A DNA stretch of 64,000 bases, taken from positions 24,957,504 through 25,021,503 of the forward strand of contig CM064869.1 of NCBI GenBank assembly GCA_032719365.1. The letters run 5' to 3'. A program made the position numbers and the translations under genes. This document shows, piece after piece, positions 10,233 through 20,592 of this stretch; the first letter of the stretch is position 1, and every line of letters starts with the position of its first letter. This DNA comes from Prinsepia uniflora (taxonomy: Eukaryota > Streptophyta > Magnoliopsida > Rosales > Rosaceae). The notes below the pieces were generated by a model. It was not told the DNA's origin. It was given only the letters and a program-made list of their open reading frames with translations, and did no database searches.

Positions 10233-12899
10233 ATTTGGTATCAGAGCACTAGGTTGCTGATTCTATTGCCACATCATGCCTCCGGAGCGTAAGCCTCGTG
10301 CGCGACCTGGTAGTGAGACGAGTAGGCGAGGGTGTTTGGGACCTCGTGTTAGATCTCGGCTGAGATTGACCCTGGTTTGAGGGTCAGATGTCGGGTAGAG
10401 TACACTGTGGGTTGCGATTTGTTAGATATAAAATTTTGTGGGGTCGCAAGGACGAAGAGACCGGTGGCTGGAAGGCCGCATTTTTGGGCAAATTGTACTT
10501 TCCCTTGGGCCCTAGTGGTCGTATAGAATGTGGGTGATCATTGGATATTGCTCGGGAATTGAGTATGTCAGTAATGCCATGGTGAGTTTGGTTTGAGATT
10601 TGACTCAGGGGGAGTCAAGATGTGGATGTGGGACTCACGATGAGTCAGTATTTTTGGGTTAGGAACGTGAGAGGAGTCATGGTAAGGTATCAAGGCTCGA
10701 GAGGAGCCAGAAAAGCTAAGTGAGGAACGTTTGGCACTTAGGATGCCAAGGACCAGTTTATGGTCAGGTAGTGAATGAGTTAGAAAATTAAGGCTCGATT
10801 TTGTGGAACAGTGGTCTGGGGTAGATGGCTAATTGTCGTGAGTACTTGGTGTAGTGGTACTAGTTGAGAATCAGGGGGCGATTTGAGAACGTTCATCCAT
10901 CCTGATGTGGATTGTCGGGATGGTGGTACCCATGGTTGCGGGATACGGGTGATGATGCGGGATCGTCGCTCGGTATGAGCGGAGATCCAGGGCTACCCAC
11001 GTTGCACACGGTGTGCTTGTGGGGATGTTTGCATGTTGGCGCAGGTACTAGCGCTGGTGCTAGTGTCAGTGGGTGAGATTGTGTTGAGCCACGAGTTAGA
11101 GTGTGACTCTATCCTGATGAGAGTGCGTTGATATTTGAGATTCAGTAGTGGTTGACTCATGGACTGGATAGAATCCAGCGGAGATTATGAGGTATTGGGG
11201 TAAGTCCCAACAGTGACGAGGTGACAAGAGTTGAGTAATTCCCAGTCGGAATCGGTGTATGTGCTTGATTGGTCTTTAATTGACATGAGGTCTGAGTATT
11301 GGGCTGATTGTGGACGCGGGGTTGTCCAAGTGAGTTACGGATGTAGGGAGTCTGGCGGTTGGACTTGACATCTCATGGGGAGTGTGTCTATTTTCAACGT
11401 GGGTGGAATCTTAGTTTCAAGGAGAGTTGTGACTGTGGGACGAGATGAGTGCTCGTTTTCGCATTGGAAATTGGTATTCTGAAGTCGTTGGGGTTGACTT
11501 CTTATCTTTTGCCTGGCAGACGATGTTGGATATTGGTACGGTGGGTGCAGTGAGTTGTGTTTGCACTCACAGAGGATGGATGTGGATGACATCATATTGG
11601 GTCATCCTTGGTCTCTCCTAGGTGGAGTGGTAGGGATCGATATGAGGTAAATGGAGGGGATCCACAGAGTGGATGTGTTACGTTGTTGAGTGATTGATTG
11701 GAGGAGGAAATATTTGAGGAGTGTTGGATGGTTGACAAGAAATCTAGTGGGTGTGAGACCCTATTATCGGGTCCCGGGTGGATTGCCAGCTGTGAGCACG
11801 TGCGGATCCTAGGTGGATCTGGTTGATGAAGTTGTGGGCCTTGGACGTGGTAACGAATTTGGACTGAGATCGCCTTGATCGGGCTAGGTGGAGAGCTTAT
11901 TGCTCTGTCGTAAATGCTTAGAGATGAGGATAGTGGGATTGAACTTCTTTTCGAAGTTAATCCGTGCTCGAGCGAGTGGGAACGGTTATGAGTTGAACTC
12001 GAGGCTTGACTTGTGGATGAGCGGGTATCCGATAGATTCGGGGTTGGTTCGCCTCGATAATTGTGAGGAAGATTTGATGCCCTTTCGGCATGGCTGTACA
12101 CGCCTTGGCGAGCGTGTTTGGGTTGGTACATCTTGGATGACGTGTTTGGGGGTTGATTTTGTGTTATTGGTCGGGTGACCAGGGGATCTAGAATGGATGA
12201 TGAGTTGGAATGATCAATTTTTCTAGTATGAGATTGGACAAGAAACCCCAGTGTCAGGTTGTGATTGACTGTGAACCCTGTAGTGGACTTGTTGAGAGAT
12301 GGGTGTACGTACCCTGTACGGTGTACGAGGATCGGTACCGGACAGGCCGAGTGGTATCTGGTGACGGTACGTGGGAGGTACCAGTGGTGTGGTTGTACGT
12401 GTTAGCATTCGGCTTAATTCCGACACACTTGGTGTTGTTGTGAATTGGAATTTGAGCTTGATATATGCCGCAGGGTTGGGCTTGCCCTGCGAGATGAGAT
12501 CTTGTTTTTGATCTTACGCAACTTTATGTGACACCAATTGGTTGTTGATTACTGCTTTACTGGTGAGGTTTAGTGGTGACCGTTTGGCTGGTAGCGTCAG
12601 CACGGACTGACGAGTGAGAGTTGGTGACTCCCAGTAGGAGCAGACGACAAGTGATCATTTTCACTCGAGGTGGTCGAGTGTGGTCGGTACGACGAGAGAC
12701 GGCGATGGGACGTCTGGGTACGGATGAGTTTAGCTGGTGTATGGGTGTACACGTGTTGTGAGGACAAAGGTTTTCCACGTGGTGGATGTGGAATGAGCAT
12801 AATTGGAATTTCGAGAACGAAACTGGTTTTAGGAGGGAGGAACAGTTGAATTTTGATCGGTTGGAATTTCGGGGGCGAAATTCCTTAAGGGGGGAAGAT
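10233..12899 (+). other. Interior of the LARD-like element: primer site, gag-start remnant, no coding capacity
   Basis: The primer site TGGTATCAGAGC is at 10236-10247 (initiator tRNA-Met type). An ATG at 10276 opens MPPERKPRARPGSETSRR, resembling the MPPRHEPHPRPEVARD start of the TR-GAG gag at 25192, and soon hits stops; this looks like a gag remnant. From 10600 to 10749 there are four small palindromes with different arms. The rest shows no recognisable domain in any frame. The end repeats GAATTTCG-rich sequence twice, each time before a purine tract (TTTTAGGAGGGAGGA near 12829, AAGGGGGGAAGAT before 12900). Confidence 0.75.
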
Positions 12900-15800
12900 T
12901 GTAACGACCCGTCCCGGAATTCGGGATTAGATTACTAACTAATCATGATTAGCGGGGTTAAACGGTGATTAGTTGGGCGAATTCGGACAAACGGTGCAAA
13001 ATGACCGTCTTGCCCTTGGTTGTGGGCAAAACGTTGACTTTTTATTCGGGCGGTCAAATGGACTTTGCCCGATGATCGTGACGTAGTTTGGGACGTCACG
13101 AGTTCATAGACAGGTGGCACGTTCGATTCCGACGTTCGAGGTGATAGATATGACGTTCGGAAGCCAAAGGGCATTTCCGTAATTAGGACGAAATAGGGGA
13201 AAATGTTGACTTTTTGATCGGGAGGTCCGATGGCCGAGGGCCAAAGACCGTTAGGTTCGTCTCGAAGCCCCGAGTACAACGACAGGCGGCACGCGTCAAT
13301 CGGAGTTCGAATGACCAAGTTGCAGGTCTAGTTTGCTTGAGGGCATTTTGGTAAATTGTCAATTGAGGGCAAAATGGTAAATTAGCCTTGGGGACAGCCG
13401 TGGGACAGCCGTGCGCGGGTGGTTTCCCCTCAGAAAAACAGAGCATGGGCTGGGGAGGATAGTTTTGTCTGCCCAAGGAATTTGGGGAATTCTTTTACCC
13501 GATATTGGCTGAGTGGGGAGAATTGTTTTAGGTTTTGAGGTAGTGGCTTGGGCTGGTGCAAACCCAGTGCACGGGGAGGATTAAACCATGACATTTTCTG
13601 GGCAGTGCGGGAAACCCTTTATGCAGAGAGACCAGAATGTCTTCCCACGGGTGTTGGCGTCGTGTGCGGTCATCAGAGTATGTGGGGGTGCTGGTACTTG
13701 GGTCTGAAAGTGCACATTCGTGGGTTGGGGTATTCAAACTGTGCGGGTGTCTCTGAGGGAAAAACAGAGTGTGAGTGATGGCTGGCCGTTTTTCTACTAG
13801 AGCAACTCGGGTGTGAGTTTGAGACAGGGTGAGAGAGTGATTTTAGTCGAGTGTGTTGGGTATGTGGGGATGCAGTGGATTGAACGAGTGGAACCGCACC
13901 CAGAAACCCGAAGCTCGTGTTTGGAGAATTCAAACTCGAATTCGAAATGTAGGTCGACCCATGGCAAATTAAGGCCTCATTTAGCCTCCTGGGGTTAAGT
14001 CGAGTCGATCCAGGGCGATTGGGAGGTGACTGGATGCTGTACGGTTTCTATTCGGACCTGGTGACCGGGAGGAAAATCGAGCATTGAGTTGTGGACTTGA
14101 AGGTAAGCTCTTGCGAAATTGGTTTCAAAATCATCCTCAGGGTAAGTCTTCGATGCTCCCTGGCCAGTTAATTGAAGGAAAACGGTGACGGGTTGCTGAA
14201 CAGGAATGTTGAACCGTGATTGGAACAAGAGGTTAGTTGAGTTGGTTTTGGACTGTGTCGATTTGAATGAGTATTACAAATCCCTAAATTGAGTGTACTG
14301 CGAGCCTAGTCGTGGGATCAGTTGAAGAAATTAGGTGGTTTCTTGCAGGAATTGGATCGGGTCGAGTCGCGGGTCAAATGGCCCGTTTACCAGGAAGTCG
14401 GGTGAAGATGGTGACCGTTGGGGTTACTGTAGCTGGCGCGTGGGTGTCACGCGCAGCCGCTTGCGGCGGCGCGTGACGGCGCGTGGACCCGAATTTCAAG
14501 GTGAGTTCAACACGACTTTTGTTCTATACAGTGTAACGAACATTTTAGCGTTGGGTTTGAAATTATCGGACACCGTTTCGATGTGGTTCCGAGGGTCCGA
14601 AGATTTCTATTACGTTTGTAATTAATGATTAATTCCCGAAAAATTATGAGAAATTGGTATGCTGTTATGTGAGCCCTTAGTGACACTAAAGTATGTTTTC
14701 GAACAGGATTTGGAATTTCTGGAAAATATCGGAAATTACGGAACCGCGTGCGGCGTAAAACCGAGCCCTATTGGACGGTGTGTGAGTGGACGTTGCTTTC
14801 AAAATTTAATGCATGCATAAATTATTTCTATGATTTTACGATCATGATTATAAGTTGTGGTTGATTTTGATTTTCATATTTATACGTATTCGATTCCCGT
14901 AGTTATACGCATTTTACTATACATGTGGAATTTCACGTATTTCGAGAAAGTTTCGGATTTGCACGTTTTACGAGATTTAGAGTTATTGTGATTTGATCAC
15001 TGTTGATGTTTGTATTGGGGAATTAAAATGAGACTTGTGATTTTGAGGATTTTAAATGTGGGTTTTGAGTATGTTTTGCTTGGACTGTGATTTTGGTATT
15101 TATGATTGTGGTCTTGATGTTCTGATAATGAGATTTGAGAAAAGAAGTGATTTCAAGGAATTAAAATGGATTTTGAAAAAGGTGATTTCGGGCTTGATGC
15201 TCGGGGCATAAAAGAAATTTTAACGAACGAGATTTCAGAAATAATAAAGTGGATTCTTGGTTTGGGTTCGGGATGATGCTTCCGGATGCCGGCTTACGGA
15301 ATCATTATTGCGTATTCGAATTCGGGAATGAAAAAGGATTTAATAAAGTGATTTGGTCTATTTTTGCATGCCTCGTGTTTCATGATGATTTGATTATGTT
15401 TGCAAAGTATGATTTGGGGAAAATGAATGTGGAATTTCGGACCATGGGTCCTGTTGTGAAAAATGTGATTTCGGGATGGATCCCGCGTTGTTGTGATCGA
15501 AAAATGTTTTGGGTTTAAAGACCCGCTGAAAACTGCTTTGGGTTTGAAGACCCATTGTTGTGTTTGAAAACTGTATTGGGTTTAAAAACCCGGTGCTATT
15601 GCTGGAGCACGTTTTGAGTTTAAAGACTCGGTTAATTGATGACGGGGGAGGGCCCTTAATGAGTTTAAAGACTCGTGAGTTTAAAGACTCGGTTACTGTG
15701 ATACCCCCGAGGCCTATTGCTTATGTTTTGAGTTTAAAGACTCGTTGATATCCCGGGAAGGCCTGTTTATGCGCATGGTTTTGAGTTTAAAGACTCGGGC

Positions 15801-16377
15801 GCACTTGATATCCAGCAAAATGATTGACTTGTGATTTATTGATGATTTCTGATGTTCAGTTGAGTTGGGCAGGGGCCCGGTATATGGTTGTTGGTTTGAG
15901 GATCTTGTTGTGCATTTGGTTTTTGATTCGTGGTTTTGGGCTGCGGCCCGGTGATTGTGATTGCGGGCTAAGACCCGATGGTTGAGAGCGAAAAAAAATG
16001 ATTTTGAGGTTCATACGAGTTTTTCCTTGTGTTGGAATTTGATACACCTTTTTTTTCTTATGCGGAAAATCTTAACCGATTGCGAAATGGTTTTTGTATG
16101 CATGCATTCGTGTTTACGCGGAGGGTAAAAACGTTTGTTGTAACTGTTTTGCTAAACTGATTTATTTTTGTCCACTCACACCTTTTGGTTTTTATTGACC
16201 CTCCAGGTCGTGGCGCGTTGTTCGAGGCTGTACGAGGGGCGGAGGCATGAGTAAGCACATGTGGCTATCCCTGGTCTGGCACGTACTGAGGGTAAACTTA
16301 GGTATTTCAGTTGACTTGCCAGACGGGAGCAGGACCGGGCATGATTTTCGATGCCCCTTCCGGGTGCGGTCCTGTCA
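12900..16377 (+). repeat. 3' LTR of the LARD-like element
   Basis: Same length and order of internal motifs as the 5' copy, shifted by 6145 bp, with eight palindromes at 15511-15796. It ends GGTCCTGTCA at 16377 and is followed by the target duplication TAACC. Confidence 0.9.
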
Positions 16378-16382
16378 TAACC

Positions 16383-17251
16383 AGCTCATCTTCCCTGCGG
16401 ATTTTTATGTCCAATACATGGAGGATTCCTCTACGAATCAAGCTCCACTGATGTTGTTAGGACGACCATTCATAAGAACGGCCAAAACAAAGATTAATGT
16501 ATTCAATGGCACACTAACTATGGAAGTCGATGGAGAGGAAATAGGCTTCAACATTTTTGATGCCATGAGGTACCCTAGTTCCACTAATCAAATTACTTTT
16601 TCTATTGATTTGTGCACTTCTTTTACAGAGAAACATCTTGAGTCAATTTGAGAAGACACACTCAATATGATAATTCAAGAAGGAGTTGGCCTAACTCAAC
16701 CAGGGGACTCCTTAGTTGAAGACACAGATTATGAACTAGAGCCTCGGATTTGGGAAGAAGTCATGGCCCTCAATGAGGGGCCCATAATGGTAAATCATCA
16801 TATACCTTTGTCACTTTCAGTGAGTACTGATGAAACCTTTCCTTCAGTAGTTCAGGCACATATTCTCGAGCTTAAGGTTCCACCTGACTACCTAAAGTAC
16901 GCCTATCTCGGCCCTAATGACACTTTGCATGTCATAGTGTCTTTTGCACTGACTGAATCACATGAAGAAAGATTGGTACGTGTCTTGACGAAGTATAAGA
17001 CATTCATTAGATGGACTTTGTCAGACATCAAGGGAATCAGCCCTACAACATGTGTGCATCGAATCCTGTTGGAAGATGATGCAAAACCCTCTCGTGAAGC
17101 TCAGCGTCATCTCCATCCTATGATGATTGATTTCGTGAAGACAGAGGTAATCAAACTCTTGGACTGTGGTGTCATCTATCCGATTTCAGACAGTAAATGG
17201 GTCTCGCCAGTCCAAGTAGTTCCGAAAAAAAAGTGGAGTCACAGTTGTTGA
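16383..17251 (+). pseudogene. Athila protease C-terminus and start of reverse transcriptase
   Basis: The frame reads LIFPADFYVQYMED, then LLGRPFIRTAKTKINVFNG and NIFDAMRYPSS, the conserved second half of the Athila protease, directly continuing EDVLVQVN at 6749. A TGA at about 16650 separates it from a 16667-17251 frame holding the protease-RT linker and the RT N-terminus (HRILLEDDAKPSREAQRHLHP, IYPISDSKWVSPVQVVPKK). A homopolymer A run at about 17226 shifts the frame and ends it early. Catalytic residues of RT lie in the next piece. Confidence 0.85.
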
Positions 17252-18440
17252 GAACAATGAAGATGAGCTTGTACCCCAGAGAACAGTGACCGGATACAGA
17301 GTTTGCATAGATTTTCGGCACCTTAACAAAGCAACTAGGAAGGACCACTTCCATTTGCCCTTCATCGACCAAATGCTTGAAAGGTTAGCCGGTCACTCTT
17401 ATTACTGTTTTCTTGATGGTTATCCCGGGTACAATCAAATCTGTATTGCTCAAAATGATCAAGAAAAAATTACTTTCACTTGTCCTTTTGGAACTTTTGC
17501 CTATCGAAGAATGCCCTTTAGTTTATGCAACGCCCCATGTACATTCCAAGGATGCATGTTTTCTGTTTTCTCTGAATATGTCGAAAAATAATTGAAGTAT
17601 TTATGGACGATTTCAGTGACTTTGGGGATAGTTTTGACGCATGTTTAACACCTAGAACTTATCTTACAAAGATGTGTTGAAACTAATCTAGTGCTTAACT
17701 GAGAAAAATGTCATTTCATGGTTAGACAAGGGATAGTCTTAGGCCATATTGTCTCTGAGAGAGGAATTGAAGTTGATAAATCTAAAGTTGATATTGTGCG
17801 CCACTTACCCTCTCCCACTTTTGTGAGAGAGATTCGTTCATTTCTTGGTCACGCAGGTTTCTATAGAAGATTTATCAAGGACTTTTCTCACATTGCAAGG
17901 CCTTTGTGCCGATTGCATTAGAAGGAGACACCCTTTGTCTTTGATGCTCATTGTCAGGAAGCTTTTGGGAAGCTTATAAATCTTTTAACCACTACTCGCA
18001 TTCTTTGTACCCCGGATTGGTCCCTACCCTTTGAACTAATGTGTGATGCCTCTGATTATGCAGTTGGTGCCTTGCTCGGACAAAGGCGAGACAAGAAGCC
18101 CTGCGCCATATACTATGCATCCAAAACTTTGAATGACGACCAAATGAACTACACCCTGAGAAGGAGTTTCTTGCTGTTGTGTTTGCTTTAGATGAATTTC
18201 ATTCTTACTTACTTCGAACTAAAGTAATTATTTACACTGATCATGTAGCACTGAAGTAACACCTGGCCAATAAGGAAGCTAAACCAAGACTAATCAGATA
18301 GATTCTTCTACTTCAAGAGTTTGATATCAATATTAGGGACAAGAAAGGTGTAGAAAATGTGGTAGCTGACCACTTGAGCCGTATGGTACATGAACGAGAT
18401 CCTGTGGCGATTTAAGAGATGTTTCCGGATGAACAACTTT
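17252..18440 (+). pseudogene. Athila reverse transcriptase and RNase H, broken
   Basis: 17286-17591 encodes RVCIDFRHLNKATRKDHF, then the D-containing FLDGYPGYNQI box and FGTFAYRRMPFSLCNAP. After a stop, VFMDDFSDFGDSFDACL carries the double-aspartate motif (M-D-D) near 17600-17640. 17718-17921 gives GHIVSERGIEVDKSKV and RSFLGHAGFYRRFIKDFS, the RT thumb/connection. About 18030-18420 gives the RNase H part, MCDASDYAVGALLGQRRD, then YYASKTLNDDQMNYT and VVADHLSRM. At least five stops or frame changes break it. The polymerase would copy the element RNA in virus-like particles; this copy cannot be made. Confidence 0.85.
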
Positions 18441-19727
18441 TCGGAATCGAGGTAAGTACTCCTTAGTATGCTGATATTGTCAATTACTTAATCACCAAGC
18501 AATTGCCTACCACTCTCACCCGTGCACAAAAAGATAAACTCAAGAAGTATGCTAGGTACTATGTTTGGGATGAACCTTATTTATGGAAACACTGTGCAGA
18601 TTTACTAATTAGGAGATGTGTCCCTGATATGGAACATAGGTCAGTCCTATAATTTTGCCATAACCATGCTTGTGGAGGTCACTTTGGATCTAGAAAAACT
18701 GCACTTAAAATTTTAGAATCTTTATTATATTGGCCCACACTATTTAAAGATGCACATTCATTCTGTTTAGCCTGTGATAAATGCCAAAGATCCAGAAACT
18801 TAGGGCGAAGGGATGAAATGCCACAACATTATGTTTTAACTGTTGAAATATTTGATGTTTAGGGTATCGATTTTATGGGTCCATTTCCTCAATCTAATGG
18901 CTATCTCTATATCTTACTTGCAGTTGATTATGTATCGAAATGGGTGGAAACTAAGGCCACCAGGACTAATGACTCTAAAACTGTTGCAGATTTCCTCAGA
19001 ACTAACAATCTTTCCAGGTTTGGGATCCCCATGGGTCCTAATAAGTGATGGTGGAAGTCATTTCTGCAACAAGACCATTGAAGCTTTAATGAAACGGTAC
19101 AGTGTCACTCACAGAGTCTCTACCCGTTACCATCCTCAAACGAGTGGAATGGCTAAAGTCAGTAATAGAGATATCAAGAAGATTTTAGAGAGAACCGTGG
19201 ACCCTAATCGTAAGGATTGGAGCCAACTGTTAGATGATTCACTTTGGGCATACAGGACGGCATACAAAACTCCTATAGGAATGTCACCCTATAGGTTGGT
19301 CTATGGAAAGGCATGCCACCTTCCGGTGGAACTGGTGCACAAAGCAAGGTGGGCTGTCAAGACCTTCAACATTAAGCTGGATGATGCCAGGTTGCATCTA
19401 AAGCTCCAGTTGAGTGAGCTTGAGGAGATTAGAAATGATGCATTCGAAAATGCTGTGATCTACAAGGAGAAGACTAAGGCATTTCATGAAAAACAGATCA
19501 AGAGTAAAATGTTTGACATTGGCCAGAAAGTTTTGTTGTTCAATTCACAACTTAGACTCTTTCCTGGTAATTTATGTTCTAGATGGGTAGGTCATTTTGT
19601 TGTTACTGATGTGTTTGCCCATGGAGCCATACAGATCAAACATGTTGGAACTGGAAAAGAGTTCAAGGTCAATGGCCACAGATTGAAGCCTTACATCGAG
19701 GCAGTTGGAGAACACAATGTGGAATGA
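18441..19727 (+). pseudogene. Athila integrase, broken, with catalytic Glu replaced
   Basis: An HHCC zinc-binding region can be read at about 18655-18790 (HACGGHFGSRKTALKIL, then CLACDKCQRS). The catalytic core begins with GIDFMGPFPQSNGYLYILLAVDY in another frame from the second aspartate (VLISDGGSHF at about 19030). The usual QAEVSNRE motif reads MAKVSNRD at about 19150, so the third catalytic residue, glutamate, is lysine. After the core come LWAYRTAYKTPIGMSPYRL and VYGKACHLPVEL, typical of Athila, and a C-terminal DNA-binding part (GQKVLLFNSQLRLFPG). No chromodomain is seen. The C-terminal 19030-19727 part is one open frame. Confidence 0.88.
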
Positions 19728-20024
19728 GAAAGAGTGTTGTGACATCTCATCAGATGAACAAACTAAAGCACATGGTCTAGGCTGATTGGACGTTAAACTT
19801 CAAGCGCTTTGTGGGAGGCAACCCAATGTGTTCACGAGTTGTGAAGGAGTCATCAACACATATTTTATTTCTTTCAACCCTTCACTCTCTTTTACTTTGT
19901 TTATTTTATGTTTTCTTGTTGTATTTTCGTAAATCATCTTCCTTACTTTGATTCTATGTTATATTACTTTCTAGTTGCTTACATTGGGGACAATGTAGAA
20001 TTTAAGTGTGGGAGAATGGTTTAC
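19728..20024 (+). other. Athila 3' untranslated region, first part
   Basis: Non-coding sequence after integrase, ending with GACAATGTAGAATTTAAGTGTGGGAGAATGG. The TTTAAGTGTGGG stretch resembles the polypurine tract just before the 3' LTR at about 31998, so it may be an internal second tract. TTTAC at 20020-20024 is the target duplication of the next insertion. Confidence 0.6.
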
Positions 20025-20592
20025 TAGCACGACCCATCCCAAATTCCCCAAGGATTAACTCGGGATGTGCCATGCTCCTGTCTGACACGAAGTTTCAGAC
20101 AAGGTATAACTCAAACCTTAGCGTGTTCAGGGCTTCTAGAGCGCTCCAGGATCGATGAAGGAGTGCGATGTCTCGGTCTCTGCTACAGCCCGCATCTGTG
20201 ATTAACCTGAAGGGCATTAAAACCATTAAAAGTTGTGAGTGGACGAAAAATCAATAATTTAATAAAAAACATTTCATAAGAAGACATTTATGCCCTTCAC
20301 GAAAAAGTATACATGCATTAAAAAATCAATAATCAAACTATTTACTTTAATTAAATCATTAGGGCCTTAGCCTAAAACCATAAATCCAAGTATGTGAGAA
20401 CTCAGTCCAAAACCGTAAATCCAATCATGTGGGCCGCTGCCCAAAACCACCAACACTGAAATACCATTTCATAAATCCAATAAATCTGAAACCCAAATAC
20501 ATAATCCAGTAAATCCATAAATCACAATCCAATCAAACACCATTATATACCATTCCTCGGCGTCCCAAACAACTAACATCCCAGATGCTTGA

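Larger units (their letters stand above)
6755..16377 (+). mobile_element. Non-autonomous long-LTR retrotransposon (LARD-like, Tekay-like gypsy ends)
   Basis: A 9623-bp element bounded by a perfect 5-bp target duplication TAACC (6750-6754 and 16378-16382). Its two LTRs are each 3478 bp (6755-10232 and 12900-16377), start TGTAACGACCCG and end GGTCCTGTCA. They look almost identical by eye, with only sparse substitutions, so the insertion is comparatively young. A TGGTATCAGAGC primer site follows the 5' LTR and an AAGGGGGGAAGAT purine tract precedes the 3' LTR. The 2667-bp interior has no long coding frame. Long LTRs plus a coding-free interior fit the LARD class. The primer site and LTR ends suggest Tekay/Del-type Ty3/gypsy ancestry, which is inference. 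Confidence 0.88.
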
